From NCBI GenBank assembly GCA_023313575.1, contig JAJTTP010000027.1:402971-466970 (forward strand): 64,000 nucleotides of DNA, in the 5' to 3' direction. The DNA comes from Eutypella sp. D-1 (Eukaryota; Ascomycota; Sordariomycetes; Xylariales; Diatrypaceae). The notes beneath the pieces were generated by a model. That model did not search any database, had not been told where the DNA came from, and saw only the letters and a list, made by a program, of their open reading frames with translations. The translations under genes and the position numbers were made by a program. Within the stretch, counting starts at the first letter, position 1. Each line of letters begins with the position of its first letter. Positions 11,150-24,402 of the stretch are shown here, one piece after another.

Positions 11150-13109
11150 CTAGTCGAACTTGATCTTCGTCCCCTTCTGCGTCATGTCGACGTCCTTGAA
11201 GAACGCCCCGTACGTGCTGTGCGTCTTCTTCTTCACCGTCGTCCCGAACTTCAGCAGGTCCTCTGGCACCGGCTGCCCGGCCGCTTTGAGGATGTTGATT
11301 AGTCTACAACGAGGGGGTTGCTGGTTAGTTGTTTTGTTCTATATGATATATGCATGTGTGTGTTGTGAGATGGGACGCGACTTACTCTCCCGAATGCGAC
11401 TTGTCGTGCTCGGTGAATAGCGTGATGGCCTGCCCCGTCTTGCCAGCCCGACCGGTTCGGCCGATCCGGTGAACGTAGTCCTCGATGGTAAGTGGGAACT
11501 GCAAAGACCAACTATTAGCACAAGTAAAAGATTCCCATCTTGGGGCGAGGGAAATGCATGTACTCACGGTGCAATTGATAACCAGCTTGACCTCAGGGAT
11601 ATCCAGACCGCGCGCCGCGACATCGGTGGCGACGAGAACGGGCGTCTCGCCCCGCTTGAAGGCATCGAGACTCCGCGTGCGCTGCTCCTGCTTCAAATCC
11701 CCGTGGATCCCGGCAACCCGCAGACCGCCGCGCTGCCGCAGGAACGTCTCCACGCGCGTCGCCTCCTTCTTGTACAGGCAGAACACCAGCACGCGCTCGT
11801 TCCGCGGCTGCGCCTTGAGCAGCTGCAGAAGTCGCGTCTCCTTCGCCCGCGGGTCTACTACTTCGACCTGCTGCGAGATCCGCGTGTTCGCTTGCAGATC
11901 TCCGCTCGGGTTCCCGCCGATTTGGATTTTGACGGGCGAGATCATGAATGTCGACGCGAGCGCCTGCACGCTCTGCGGCCACGTCGCCGTGTACATCAGC
12001 GTCTGCCGGTCTTCCTTCCGCGGGCACGCCGACAGGATCTGCTTGATGTCGTCCTCAAACCCCTTGTCGAGCATGCGGTCCGCCTCGTCGAGCACGACGA
12101 AGCGCGCGTTGTCCAGCTTCACGGCGCCCTCTTCGAGGAAATCCTTAAGACGACCGGGCGTCGCGACGATGACGTCGGCTTTTCGCAGAAGCGTTCTCTG
12201 CTCGTCTTTAGGCGCGCCGCCGTACACGCAGACGGACTTTAGACCGACTAGTTCGCCGAGCGTGGATAACTGCTCGTTAGTCTGCATGGCTAGCTCGCGG
12301 GTAGGCGATACGACGACGGCGCGTATCCGGCCGCCGGCCTTCGTCTTGGGCATATCCAGCACGGCGGTGATAAGCGGCAGCCCGAAACCGAGGGTCTTGC
12401 CGGATCCGGTCTCGGCTACACCGACGATATCGCGATGGGAGAGACCGAAGGGCCAGGAGGCGGCTTGGATGGGCGTCGGCGTCTTGAACGCTTTGAACGG
12501 GTTCTTGGGCGTTAGCGCCGTCGTCGGAAGCTGCGAGAACTGCATGATGGGCCGTAAGGGCTTGTCGGATAAGGGGTCGGTGACGCTGATTTCATTCGTG
12601 CTGAGGAACGTCGCGATCTCGGACTCTGGGACGCTGCTCAGCGCGCTGGTCTGCTGGTACTGTGCTGGTGATGATGATGATGCCGGGGTATCGACACCAT
12701 TGGCATTGGCCTTGCCATTGACTGTCCCGTTCGGCTCCTCGACTGGTACCTCCTCAAAGCCGACATCGCGCCGCTTATTCTTCTTCTTCTTGTCCTTCTT
12801 CTCCTTTTTGGACTTGCGCTCAGAAGTCTCATCGCCCTCTCCTTCACCAGATGCTTCCCTGTCACGCTTCTTCTCTTTCTTTTCCTTCTTGTCTTTTTTG
12901 TCTTTCTTCGACTTCTTCTTCGCCTTCTCCTCCTCGGCAACATCTGAAGCAACTACCTCCTCAACCGGTTCCTCTGCAGCGACGACGGAATCGCCGCCAT
13001 TCTGTACTACTTTGCTCTTCTTGTCCTTCTTGTCCTTTTTCTCCTTCTTGGACTTCTTCCGAGGGATCGTCGCCTCTACCTCGACATCTTCGAGGGTATG
13101 CTTCGACAT
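11150..13109 (-). CDS. DBP3: ATP-dependent DEAD-box RNA helicase DBP3
   Basis: Three exons, 13109-11568, 11498-11386 and 11303-11150, give about 602 residues. Seen: a lysine-rich N-terminus of about 130 residues with repeated KKEKKDKK blocks, then the helicase core with AETGSGKT (motif I), PTRELAMQ (Ia), TPGR (Ib), DEAD (II), TATWP (III), and RGLDIPEV and [10 protein letters not shown] (V and VI). Family knowledge: DBP3 is a nucleolar helicase for 60S subunit biogenesis and rRNA processing; YTATWP in place of SAT and the basic tail fit DBP3. Both introns interrupt the second RecA domain, and the last exon ends in a short basic tail. It is tail-to-tail with RFT1, whose stop is about 120 bp away. 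Confidence 0.94.
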
Positions 13110-14612
13110 GGTTGGCTATAGTACTTCCTGCGAATTTCTACGTAAGATTAGGTATCCGAGGTATGGTATTTGCACTTGGAAAATGTTGGGCAAGTAGATA
13201 TTCGGGCATCCGTCCGACTCGGTGCTGTTAGGAAAGTAGGAAAGTAGGGAAAGAAAAGAAAAAAAGTCCCGTCTTATCTTATCGATAAAACAGGACCCGA
13301 CCTACAGTTATGTTATTGTATTGTCTCTGTACCTCCGTACCTTTTCTTGCTTTTCTAATCCCATCCTAAGTGGGGCTGATGGTCCTGTGGCTAGACTATG
13401 TGGCTGCAGCTGTGTGGCTACCTACATACATACCCCCGACGTAGTAATGTAGTACCATCCCCCGTCCCTCCAGGTACAATCAGGTACAATAGAGTTCTCT
13501 CTCGGATCGCCCACCGACATTGCAACCATTTTACGCGAAAGATTCATCTGCTTCTGGCACCGGATTACAGTCTGTGTCATGAGTTCTGCTTCCTTGCTTT
13601 TCAATGGCCGTTATCAATGCATGACTATATGACTGGTGTCTCCCTACGGACACTACACGAAAGAAACAACAGTCACGAAAACACCTTTGGACACAGAGGC
13701 ATGCAGTAAAGAATAAGGCAACGTCATGATGACTTTATTTTATCTACCATGTAGGCAACTATCCAATATGTCAAGCCAGACTTTACCCCCTTTGTGTGTC
13801 ACTAGGCCTGCGCAGTCTTACTCCCCAACCCCTCTCTGACTGGCGAAGACCGAGACGTCCGCTGAGGGGGAAGTTTGAGCAGAGATCTACTGCAGAGCAT
13901 AATCGAGCTCACTATATCATATCACTCCGTGTTTACGGTTATTATCTCGAGTCATCACATACGAAATGATCTTTTTAATAAGAGAGAGTGAGAGATATAT
14001 ATATGTGTGTAGCTCATTTAGGGCGTGAAGAAATCAAGTGGAATTGGTCTGGTCTGTAGTGTACATACAGAGGAGGTAGGTATAGCTACAGTTTTCTTGC
14101 TTGAATTCCTTCACGATCTCCCCCTTAACCCGATACCCCCCTGTCTCTCTCCGCGATTCCCTCTTTTTGATTTGTAGCCCGAAACAAGAACAGAAAACCT
14201 TTCACAGCCGCGGACGAAAACGAGTGGTTGTCTTCTCCTTCTCGTCGAACCCGTAACGCAAACCCACAACCGAACGCGCTAAACTCCAGAACTGCACTAG
14301 ATGATATATACACACAACGAGTCTCTTCGGTGCTTCTCACGTGGTAGTAAAGATGGGAGAGTACCAGCCAACCACCCTCTGACCTGATATCCCTCTTCCT
14401 CGTATGGCTATCATATACCTTACAAGGTTAAAAAAGAGCTTCAGGGGGCAGATGATTAGGTGGGGTATCGCAACATGGATAATGGCGTGCGAAGACACAC
14501 AAAAAAGACCGTCAATCTTTCATAATATCGAACCGTCCATCAAAAGAAAAGAGAAAAACGGATCCGCGCGAGCCTGCCCTACACCTAAACGACTTGCTCG
14601 TGGTGTAGACGC
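13110..14612. other. Intergenic, promoter of DBP3
   Basis: About 1.5 kb between the DBP3 start and the ISU1 stop. Polypyrimidine and short GTAGG tracts are present. I see no gene or structural RNA I can support. Confidence 0.5.
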
Positions 14613-15341
14613 TCAGGCCGAAGCAGCAGCAGCAGCCACTGCCTCGCCAACGGCTGGCATCTTAGCCTCCGTTCCGGCGAGGTTGGTCGTCTTTGTCTGC
14701 GGGTTCTTGGTGTAGTAGTTGGAGATGGCCGACTTGATGGCGTCCTCGGCCAACATGGAGCAATGCACTATCCAGTCATAAAGTCAGCATCATGGTCATA
14801 GTCATGATCATCCGCATCACTGTTGACTCATCACCACTACATCGGGGCAGCTGCCATCATCACATCAGGCATCTCCGAGAGGATTTTACTTACGTTTCAC
14901 GGGGGGCAAGCACAGCTCCTTAGCGATCTGGGTATTCTTGATCTTGGCGGCCTCGTCGAGGGTCATGCCGCGGACGAGCTCGGTGAGGTAGCTGGAGCTG
15001 GCGATGGCGCTGCCGCAGCCGAAGGTCTTGAACTTGACGTCGGAGATGGTGTTGTCGTTAGGGTCGACGCGGATCTGCAGCTTCATGACGTCGCCGCACG
15101 CCGGGGCGCCGACCAGTCCCGTGCCTACGTCCACGTCGTTCTTCGGCATCGACCCCGTATTCCGCGGCCGGCTGTAGTGGTCCAGCACCTTCTCGTGATA
15201 CGACCTCCGCGCCACGAACGCCGTCGCGGGGTGTTGGATGGTGGGCTGCGAGATGTTGAGGGTGGTGCTGCGGGTGGCGATACGCGGGGCCGAGGTTGCG
15301 ATGGCTCGGCGAGCCGTGTTGGCGAAGGATCTGGATAACAT
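14613..15341 (-). CDS. ISU1: Iron-sulfur cluster assembly scaffold ISU1/IscU
   Basis: Exons 15341-14894 and 14767-14613 give 200 residues. Seen: an Arg/Ser/Ala-rich N-terminus of about 45 residues that reads as a mitochondrial targeting peptide, then YHEKVLDHYSRPRNTG, and the three cluster-ligand cysteines in PACGDVMK, FGCGSAIASSS and LHCSMLAEDA. The third Cys is made by the exon join. The LPPVK motif bound by the mitochondrial Hsp70 SSQ1/mortalin is at the end of exon 1. Family knowledge: it receives sulfur from NFS1 and builds [2Fe-2S] clusters in the matrix. The Ala-rich C-terminal tail (poly-Ala near the stop) is longer than in yeast. Confidence 0.96.
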
Positions 15342-17161
15342 TTTTATTTGAATGGCGATGGAGTTATTCGGTTTTATTTCTTGTTGATGTAATTGGTTTT
15401 AGGGTTTTGCTAAGATGAGAAATTGATTTGATTTCGAATTCAGGTAGGTGATGTAGGTGATGGTGTTGTAGGTTGAAATTGGAGAGTTGTTAAGGTCGGG
15501 GTTTGGATAATTTTCGGAGATGGAAGGGCGGGATATGTATGTTAAACTTGGTGGTAACTTTCTAGCTTTAGAACGGTAGAGAAAGAGAAGATTGATAAAG
15601 TTTCAGTGGGGATGACAGGGGGCAGGGACGATGACAGTGTATGAGGTCAAAATGTGAGCAAATCTGAGTGCACCGACAACACTCCGGGGCTCCCATTGGT
15701 GTGGTTCTTAGCCCCCCTACCCCCCCCTGCGCGCGGTCTTTGTCGGCGATCTCGGACAACCCTATTTTGTGGCCAATCAGAGAGCTCGAAACCTATCGAT
15801 GAAATCATATAGCCTCGGAGATAGCGTTCAGCACTGTGCATTACCTTCTTCTGTTCGCGCTTTGCACAGTGATTGTACAGTAGGTGGCGGTACTTACCTG
15901 CTAGGCAGGTAAAGGCGGGCAACGATATGTAATAGAGCCGAAACCCCCCCGCTAAATCACACAGTAGGGACACTGTAGAAGCCCAAACCGCAAACTGTCT
16001 AGCCCCGTCGCCTCTGACCAATTAGATGGGAACTTTTTATCAGATCCGTGTTCAGGCCAGAACCCGAGCTTTTCCAGCCGAGATTGTTTTGTTAGTTGCG
16101 CCTTACTCTGACTTTCTTTACCTAAGTAGGTAGGCTTGAAAAAACCGATGCCGATACCGAAATTGCATATTCACACCGGTGACCGACCGGCCTTCCTCGC
16201 TTTCTTCCCTTGTCTTCTATCCATGTGGTTACTATAATGTCATGATCACGAGCTGATGTAGATTTCAGTTTGGCAATTGGCGTCGTCACGTAACTACTTG
16301 CTTCAGTACTTATCTCCGTATGTATATAAGATGGAGGAAGATAAAGCTTGGAAGCGGCGAGCGGACCTCGGGTATAATTAATAAGAGGTACCTAAGGTAG
16401 TAGGTAAGTGGCAGACATACATACAGACAGAGACATACAGACGTATCGATTGCATCTAGACACGGAGAAGTGGATGTGGAGTGCCGACTTATGTAATCCT
16501 GAGCTTACCAGCCAGCAGTGACGCACGCGGGGCAATTGCCTGCCTGCAAGCCCCGCCTAAAGAAGCTCTGGAGAAGCTGCTGCTCAGGGCTGGGTAAGTA
16601 CCTCTGGGCAGAGAAGTAAGTCGGGAAGGTACTTTGAGTACTCAGGTAGGTGACAGCCTAACATTCTAGCAGTTTTGAACCAATCAGTGTCCAGGGCTTT
16701 ACCAGCTCGCAGAGTAGTGCCCTAAAGTGCCCAGGTGGTACCTACTTAGGTACCTAGGGAGGCTAAGGCCGCCCTGGAGCTTCAACGCTCAGCCTCTCCC
16801 CTCCCCTCCTGATCAACACTTAAGGTTCTTTACAAACGTCAACATCAACGCTGAGGCTATCATATGACATGTGCATGAACCACTTCTGTTACGAATAGTC
16901 ACTCATTCGAAGATTTGCATCGCGGAATCTTCTACCGCTAGGTTACTTCTAGAAATTAAGTGCAGCCAAGTGACAAGTCAGTCTCATCTGACAACCTGCC
17001 TGCATCCTCACAAGCTTTCCATCGTTGACCTATCCAGGAAGCCATCGCGAGCTGTTAACCTGCTGGAGTCAAAGAGACGTTCATGAATTTGAGGACTTCG
17101 GGGCTTCGATCTCACCCACTCGCAGTAGACCTCTGCGAAATCCCCTGCGAAATCCTCTAGG
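15342..17161. other. Intergenic, divergent promoters of ISU1 and UBP14
   Basis: A 1.8 kb head-to-head interval. It holds scattered CCTAGGTA-type repeats (about 16120, 16390, 16740). Short open frames lack motifs. No gene called. Confidence 0.5.
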
Positions 17162-19598
17162 ATGTCCTGCCCACATCTCGAATCCGCATCTCTGAACCCT
17201 CCGACGGTTTCCCAGTCGGTCTATCGTGAAGACTGTACGCAATGTTTCGACTCTATTGTAAGTTTTTCTTCTTTACGCGGAGCTCGTTTCTGCTCGCTCT
17301 GCCCACTTGGGATCCTAACCACGCCGCTTCTAGGATGACCCGGAAGGCCTCAATGTGTGCTTACAATGCTTCAACGGTGGCTGCGCCGGCCTGCGATTAC
17401 ACTCCAAACTTCACCATGTCACCCGTAGCCATCCTCTGGCCCTCAACATCCGCCGTACTCGCAAGAAGGTCGTTAAGGACGAGCCACCCGCCAAGATGAC
17501 CAAGTTAGCCATCGCCGCCGAGACCGAGGCCGACCGCTACGATATCACCACCACCCCCAAGTGTCTCGAGTGCTCCACCGATCTCGACGCCTCGAATCCG
17601 AAGCTGGCCCCGGTTGTGGATGGTATCATGAAGGCCAATACCTTCTCGCGGAAGGAGGAGGTCAAGGCCTGGGAGCAGGAGATGATCTCCTGCGAACACA
17701 TCCTTCTTCTCCAACAAGAGGAGAGTCGGAAGATCCAGAGCGGCGATTTAGGTCACTGTTCCAAGTGCGACCTCAAGGAGAACCTGTGGCTCTGTCTCCA
17801 GTGCGGTAATCTGGGCTGTGGTCGCGCTCAGTTCGGCGGCGTCGACGGAAATTCCCATGGTCTTGCTCATGCTACCGAAAGCAATCATGCTGTTGCCGTC
17901 AAGCTTGGCTCCATCACTCCCGAGGGCACTGCCGACGTCTACTGCTACCAATGTGACGAAGAGCGGGTAGATAATGACCTCGGCACCCATCTGGCTCACT
18001 GGGGCATCATGCTATCTAACCAGGTCAAGACCGAAAAGAGTTTGACCGAGATGAATATCGAACAGAACTTGCGATGGGAGTTCTCCATGACGACGGAGGA
18101 TGGAAAGGAGCTGAAACCCCTGTTTGGACCCGGTCTCACCGGTTTGAAGAACCTCGGCAACAGTTGCTACCTCGCTAGTATCCTGCAGTGTCTCTTCGAC
18201 CTGCCCGCCTTCCAGACACGCTACAACGTCCCCGAGCTCGATCTCCCCGACGTACTCGATCCGGCCCAGGACTTGGAGACGCAGCTGCGGAAGATCGGCG
18301 ACGGTCTGCTCTCCGGACGGTATTCGAAACCCGACTCCGACATCATCGCCTCCGAACACTCCCCCGAGATACCCCACCAGAAAGGTCTCTCGCCTAGCAT
18401 GCTGAAGCACCTCATCGGCCGGGGCCACGAGGAATTCTCTACGATGCGTCAACAGGACGCCTTTGAACTCCTCCAGCATCTGATCAAGCTGATCACTCGC
18501 TCCAAACATCCGGCAAATCTGCCCGACCCCACACAACCGTTCAGATTCGTCCTGGAGCAGAAGCTGCAGTGCTTGAGCTGCAAGAAGGTCCGGTATACCT
18601 CAAACGAGCAGGACAACATCTTCATAGACGTCCCGCTGGAAAAGCTGCCGTCCGTCGAAGGCCAAGGCGAGGCGGCCTACAAGCCCGTGACGCTGAAGCA
18701 GTGCCTCGACAACTTCACCGCCCTGGAGACGGTGGAGCTGACTTGCTCCGCCTGCGGTAGCAAGGACGGATACACGAAGCAATCGCTCTTCAAGACGTTC
18801 CCTACGACCCTGGTCGTCAACGCCCGCAAGATGACCATTGAGAACTGGGTGCCCCGCAAAGTCGACGTACCGGTCATCGTTAGCGACGAGCCATTCCCCC
18901 TCGACGAGTATCTCTCCCCAGGTCACCAGCCCTCCGAGGAGCTGCTACCGGACGAAGAACCATCTGCCCCGGCCTTCGCACCCAACGAGGCAGCCCTCGA
19001 GAGCCTCATGGCCATGGGATTCCCCCGCAACCGTTGCGAAAAGGCCCTCCACGCCACGGGAAACACAGACGCCAACACCGCCATGGAGTGGCTCTTCGGC
19101 CACATGGAGGACCCGGACATCGATGAGCCGCTCGTCCTCGCGCCAGCTGCCGCCGCCGCCGGCTCCTCCGCGGCCGGCCACGACTCCCCCGAGAAAATCG
19201 AGATGCTAGGCGCCATGGGCTTCGGCGCCCCGCAGGCGCGCAAAGCCCTCAAGGAAACCGGCGGCGACGTCGAGCGCGCCGTCGAGTGGCTGTTCAACCA
19301 CCCGGACGAGCAGGGCGATTTCGGAGACGAGGCCGCGGCACAGGAAGAGCAGCCGAACAAGGACACAGTCCCCGCCGGCACCGCGGACCTGCCCGCGAAT
19401 TTCCAGCTCCACAGCATCGTCTGCCATAAGGGTACCAGCATCCACGCCGGCCACTACGTGGCGTTCATCCGGAAGATCCTGGACACGCAGACGCCCAAGT
19501 GGGTCCTCTTCAATGACGAGAAAGTCGTCGAGGCTGCTGATGTCGAGGAGATGAAGAAAACGGCTTATGTGTACTTCTTCAATCGTGTGGTGGGCTGA
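17162..19598 (+). CDS. UBP14: Ubiquitin C-terminal hydrolase UBP14 (USP5/isopeptidase T type)
   Basis: Exons 17162-17257 and 17334-19598 give 786 residues, close to yeast Ubp14 (781). The short first exon supplies the N-terminal variant zinc finger (MSCPHLES, then DCTQCF) completed by CLQCFNGGC in exon 2. Seen next: the ZnF-UBP ([16 protein letters not shown], about residue 172), the Cys box [17 protein letters not shown] (about 309), two UBA domains (about 583-625 and 652-690), and the His box [11 protein letters not shown] near 735. Family knowledge: it disassembles free polyubiquitin chains and so supports proteasome flow. All expected catalytic residues are present. Confidence 0.96.
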
Positions 19599-20333
19599 TT
19601 CATAGCAGGCGGCGGCGGCGGCGTTTGAGGTGATGGTGGTTTGGCGATCGAGGGGTTGCGGTTGCGGTTTATGACAAAAGAAAAGCATGGGAAAGAATTG
19701 ATGCATGCATGCAATGCAAGATCATGGGCGCCTACTACTGGGTTAGGTTAGAGCGTTGGTGTTGATGCTGATGCTGTCGTTGTGAAGCTAGAATAGAGCT
19801 TTTTCGGAACTGAAAGATGCATGGAATTGTTGGGATAGCTACAGCTATTCGATAGCTAACTAACCCCCCGCTCGATGGTAATCCAGCATTCTTGGGCGTT
19901 TAGAGTCTCATGAAGTGGTTCTGCACCGCTGCTTACCAACAAGGCCCGGGCAAGATGAATATGTGAGCCTATGTGAAATGAATTGCTACCCTGTATGATT
20001 GTATATATTCCCACAGCGATATCGATGTGTCGTGCCTCGCCGCCTGTTATTGAATAGTGCTAGACCACGTCCTTGTCCCTCGTCATGTACACAGTAACCC
20101 CGAACCCACCAAACGCCAGATCGACACAACAAGAGTCCATAAACCGAACGGCGTACAACATAAAGCACTATCGCCCTTACTTCAAATCATAGCATATACA
20201 CCATCAAGGTAGGTCAGGTAGGCGACACATCCCCCCGCCCTGGAAGACAAGACACCAACTTCAACGTCCCCCAGAAAGAACAAAGTGTCACGCCGCCACC
20301 ATCCCGACCTCCCCCCACACCTTCTCCCTCGTT
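19599..20333. other. Intergenic, convergent 3' ends
   Basis: Lies between the UBP14 and MAD2 stops. I see no gene. Confidence 0.6.
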
Positions 20334-21381
20334 CTACTCCCCCAACCGATAACTAACCAACGTCTCAACACGGTGATTACTCGTGCTGAACCCCCGCAGC
20401 TGCACGCGCTCCCCATTCACGATCTCCTTGGCGTCGCTGTCGCCCCATTCCACGGGTACCTCCGAGTCCGCGTCCGCGTACACCAGCACGTTGAACGTGC
20501 AGTCCCCTCCCGCCAACTGCGGCAGGAACGTCACGCTTGCTGTGATTTGTCGGAATAGGGCTGCGATTTCGGCTTGGATTTCTGATTCGGTTTTTTCGGG
20601 CGCTGTTGCTGCTGGCGCTCCCGCTGCTGCGTTGTTTTCTTGGTTGTTGCCGCTGCCGTCGGCGGCCTCGGAGGGCTCCGCTGTTGTTGCTGCGGTTGTG
20701 GATGATGATGATGATTTTTTGCTGGATTTTTTGCTGGACTTTGAGAGGTTGGTGTTGAAGATCTGCACGTCGAATTGCCACCGCTCGACGTGCTCCCCCG
20801 TGTCCTTGTCCGTGATCACGATCACCAGCTTGCTGATCTTCCCCCGCTGCATCCACTTGTCCAGCTGCGACATGATCTTCTTGATGTACGCCTTCACCTG
20901 GTCGTCGGACGATACTAGCATGTTTAGGCCGTATTTCTTGACACTGTTTTTTTTGGGGTGTGCGGTTCACGAGCAGTACTTGTTAGCCCTGATCTTCTCT
21001 ACTCGGGTTATGGAGGGAGCGGAGGGAGGGTGCGTGGGTGCGTGGGTGAGGGGTGGACTAACGCTGTGAAGTCTTCGGCGGGGTAGACGCCTCGTTGAAA
21101 CCTGTGTCGAAGTTAGTCGTCGGGTTTTGGGATGCAGAATTTTGCGATCATAGTAAATAGATGGGTGATCTTGCGTACAGAATCGTGTGGATCGAGTATT
21201 GGAACTGGGAATCACAACGTTAGTTTATATATATGTATATACCATCCATTGCCCATCTCGCACTCGACCGAAGCGAAGGATTCGCCGTAATACATACGAA
21301 CTCGGCGACAAGTTTGGCACTCCCCTTCAGGGAGAGCTTGTGCACCTTGGACTTGTCTTTATCGGCAGATTTTGACGACAT
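20334..21381 (-). CDS. MAD2: Spindle assembly checkpoint protein MAD2 (HORMA domain)
   Basis: Four exons, 21381-21298, 21204-21179, 21101-21063 and 20943-20334, give 252 residues. The two tiny middle exons (26 and 39 nt) together encode YSIHTILFQRGVYPAEDFT, the most conserved N-terminal segment, so the gene model is firm. Seen: KKYGLNMLVSSD and the C-terminal safety-belt region ending NHRVETLVSYRLGE. Family knowledge: MAD2 binds MAD1 and CDC20 and delays anaphase when kinetochores are unattached. Odd: a low-complexity Ser/Lys/Thr/Ala insertion of about 45 residues (residues about 118-165) makes it longer than the usual 200-215. Confidence 0.95.
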
Positions 21382-21772
21382 CGTGGTTGTAGTTGGTTGA
21401 TGATGCGTTTGGGATGTTGCGGGTCGATTCGTGTAGTGGACAGCATCCATGTAACTACGTATGTATGTTGTACCTACTTATGTACGTGTGTTGAGGTATG
21501 GACTGGTTGGTTTATTTACTTTGGGGCTGTTGCTTTGGCGGGGTGACGAAAGCTGATAAGCCAATTCACTTACCTCTTATCGATAAGATAGGGTGGTAAA
21601 AGTAGGTACCTAAGTACTTCAGTGTTACTATCCAACCTGCCTGTATGCGATTTAGACGACAACCTCACTTTTTACCACGCATATAAGACGACACAACGAC
21701 CTTTCTAGATCCAGGCGTACCTAGAACAGAGTCGCATGGATGGGTGGCTGCATAGATGTAACATCTGTTCTG
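21382..21772. other. Shared divergent promoter of MAD2 and GUF1
   Basis: A 391 bp head-to-head interval. It has a CTTATCGATAAGATA-like element near 21577-21591 and a GTAGGTACC repeat near 21603. No gene. Confidence 0.55.
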
Positions 21773-23842
21773 ATGCGATCATGTCTTCGCCGGTCGCCGC
21801 AACGTTTGGCCCCTCATAGCAACGGCCTCCGCCTACGATGGCGTTCCTCAACCTCCTCAACCTCGCCGTCCCCGGCGTCACATTCCTCTCTCCTGGGAAC
21901 ACCATGCCAGCGCTCATCGCGGTTCCCCGTCTCTTCTCTCTCTTTCAATCCGGTGCGCTGTAGTAGTAGTAGCTCTTCTTCTTCAAAGGTGCCAGTGGGT
22001 GACCTCGAGCGCCGGATAGCGGCCATTCCGCTTGAGCGCTTTCGCAATTTCTGTATCGTGGCCCATATCGACCACGGCAAATCCACGCTCTCTGACCGGC
22101 TTCTGGAAATTACGGGCACCATCTCCTCATCTGCTGCCAACAAGCAGATTCTGGACTTCCTCGAGGTTGAGCGCGAGCGGGGCATCACTGTGAAGGCCCA
22201 GACCTGCTCTATGATCTATAACCACAACGGCCTGGACTACCTCCTGCACCTGGTCGACACCCCCGGCCACGTCGATTTTCGCGCCGAGGTCACCAGATCC
22301 TATGCCAGTTGTGGAGGTGCCCTGCTCCTAGTCGATGCGAGCCAGGGCATCCAGGCCCAGACCGTCGCCAATTTCTACCTCGCCTTCGCCGAGGGCTTGA
22401 AGATCCTCCCCGTCGTCAACAAGATCGACATGACGGCCGCGGATGTCCCCAGGGTTCTGGAACAGCTTGAGACTACGTTTGAGCTGGATCCCAAGACCGC
22501 TATTGGTGTGAGCGCCAAGACCGGCCTGAACGTCAAGTCACTGCTCCCCGCTATCGTCGAAACTATCCCCGCTCCCACGGGCGATAGCTCCAAGCCTCTA
22601 AGGATGCTGCTGGTCGACTCGTGGTACGATAACTTCCGCGGCGTCGTCTGTCTTGTGCGTATCTTTGACGGCACTATAAGGGCCGGCGAGCACGTCGTCA
22701 GTTTCGCCACAGGCAACAAGTACACCATAGGCGAGGTCGGCATTCGGTATCCCACCCAGGTACCACAGACCGTGCTGCGTGCCGGCCAGGTTGGGTACAT
22801 CTACTTCAACCCGGGGATGAAGCGGATCCAGGACGCCAAGATTGGTGACACCTTCACCACAGAAGGCTCCGAGGACGTCGTTGAACCCTATCCTGGATTC
22901 GAGGAGCCTAAACCCATGGTCTTCGTCGCCGCGTTCCCCACAGACCCCGGCGACTACAGCCGCCTTTCGGACCATATCACCCAGCTTGTCCTCAATGACC
23001 GCAGCATCACCCTGTCCAAGGCCCACTCCGAGGCCCTCGGCGCCGGCTGGCGCATTGGCTTCCTGGGCAGCTTACACTGCTCCGTGTTCCAGGACCGGCT
23101 TCGGCAGGAACACGGGTCGAGCGTCATCATCACCGAACCGGCGGTGCAGACCAAGGTCATGTGGCGCGACGGAACGGAGGAGATCTTACAGAGTCCAATC
23201 GACTTCCCGGACGCGGACGAGCCGCGGGCGCGGGCCGCCACCTTTTACGAGCCCTTCGTCCTAGCCACCATGACCATCCCCGAAGAGTACCTGGGTCGGG
23301 CGATCGAGCTGTGCGAAGCCAACCGCGGCGAGCAGGAGAGCATAGAGTTCTTCCACGGCCAGCAGGTGATCCTCAAGTACCGCATCCCGACGGCGCAGCT
23401 AGTCGACGACCTGTTCGGCAAGCTCAAGGGCGCGACCAAGGGCTACGCCACCCTCGACTACGAAGACGCCGGCTGGCGCGAGAGCCGCCTCGTCAAACTC
23501 CAGCTCCTCGTCAACAAGCAGCCCGTCGACGCCATCTCCCGCGTCGTCCACCTGTCCCAGGTCGAACGCCTCGGTCGCCAGTGGGTCACCAAGTTCAAGG
23601 AGCACGTCCAGCGCCAGATGTTCGAGGTCGTTATCCAGGCCGCCGTCGGCAAGAAAATCGTCGCTCGCGAGACTATCAAGCCCTTCCGCAAGGACGTCCT
23701 TGCTAAACTCCACGCTAGCGATATCACGAGACGCCAGAAGCTGCTCCAGAAACAGAAGGAGGGCCGCAAGAGGCTTACGAGTAGGTCTGTTGGTAATGTT
23801 GTCATTGAACAGGAGGCATTCCAGCGCTTCCTGGCCAAGTAA
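21773..23842 (+). CDS. GUF1: Mitochondrial translation factor GUF1 (EF4/LepA)
   Basis: A single exon of 689 residues. I took the ATG at 21773 because it starts an Arg-rich, acid-free leader ([12 protein letters not shown]) typical of mitochondrial import; an upstream in-frame ATG at 21740 adds 11 residues without that character. Seen: G1 [10 protein letters not shown], the G2 region [12 protein letters not shown]3 DTPGHVDF and G4 NKIDM, then the LepA-specific C-terminal domain ([30 protein letters not shown]). Family knowledge: a ribosome-dependent GTPase that helps fidelity of mitochondrial translation under stress. The frame is intact with no introns. Confidence 0.96.
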   Translation: MRSCLRRSPQRLAPHSNGLRLRWRSSTSSTSPSPASHSSLLGTPCQRSSRFPVSSLSFNPVRCSSSSSSSSKVPVGDLERRIAAIPLERFRNFCIVAHIDHGKSTLSDRLLEITGTISSSAANKQILDFLEVERERGITVKAQTCSMIYNHNGLDYLLHLVDTPGHVDFRAEVTRSYASCGGALLLVDASQGIQAQTVANFYLAFAEGLKILPVVNKIDMTAADVPRVLEQLETTFELDPKTAIGVSAKTGLNVKSLLPAIVETIPAPTGDSSKPLRMLLVDSWYDNFRGVVCLVRIFDGTIRAGEHVVSFATGNKYTIGEVGIRYPTQVPQTVLRAGQVGYIYFNPGMKRIQDAKIGDTFTTEGSEDVVEPYPGFEEPKPMVFVAAFPTDPGDYSRLSDHITQLVLNDRSITLSKAHSEALGAGWRIGFLGSLHCSVFQDRLRQEHGSSVIITEPAVQTKVMWRDGTEEILQSPIDFPDADEPRARAATFYEPFVLATMTIPEEYLGRAIELCEANRGEQESIEFFHGQQVILKYRIPTAQLVDDLFGKLKGATKGYATLDYEDAGWRESRLVKLQLLVNKQPVDAISRVVHLSQVERLGRQWVTKFKEHVQRQMFEVVIQAAVGKKIVARETIKPFRKDVLAKLHASDITRRQKLLQKQKEGRKRLTSRSVGNVVIEQEAFQRFLAK

Positions 23843-24402
23843 GACGTTCTACTCGATGTGGTGCTGGTGGAACCACCACGAATATGTATATATTATCTTG
23901 CGAAGTCCTGTAACATAGTTTCAAACCATTCTAAATGAAACCATAGCCATGTTGATGGAAATATTCTAGATACGGTGTCTGGCTAGCTATAGAGCCCCCT
24001 TCTGGAAGCCACTGTCATCTCACTTTAACTCACCACTCACTCTCATGGATGCGCTCAGGTGGCGCTGGTTGTCGGAGGTGATATCATATCATGTCGCTGA
24101 CACTCCTTGGCTGCTATCAAGGATCTTTCATCATGGACTCTGAAACTGAAGCTGGACGATGCAGGTCCGACAGGGAATAGCGCCACAACACGCCAAGACA
24201 TATTGCTGTCAGCGCGATTACTCATGTTGTGATCCCATTAGGCACATCTCGGAACGAAAACACCCGAAGCGGCCGATGGATACGACTTTGCAATTTGCCA
24301 GCAAGAATATTAAAATGTGAGATCCGCTTGCTCGGCGACTTTTCTTTCACGAATCTAGGCATCTTATCTTCAGTCGGAGCCCATAGTTCACGCACCACAA
24401 AC
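23843..24402. other. Intergenic
   Basis: Between the GUF1 stop and the DUF4360-like gene. It contains the promoter of the latter; no clear TATA. No gene. Confidence 0.55.

Noticed and set aside
11485..13197. 570-codon plus-strand frame opposite DBP3
   Set aside because: Antisense of Lys-rich and helicase coding; Ser/Phe-rich translation without motifs.
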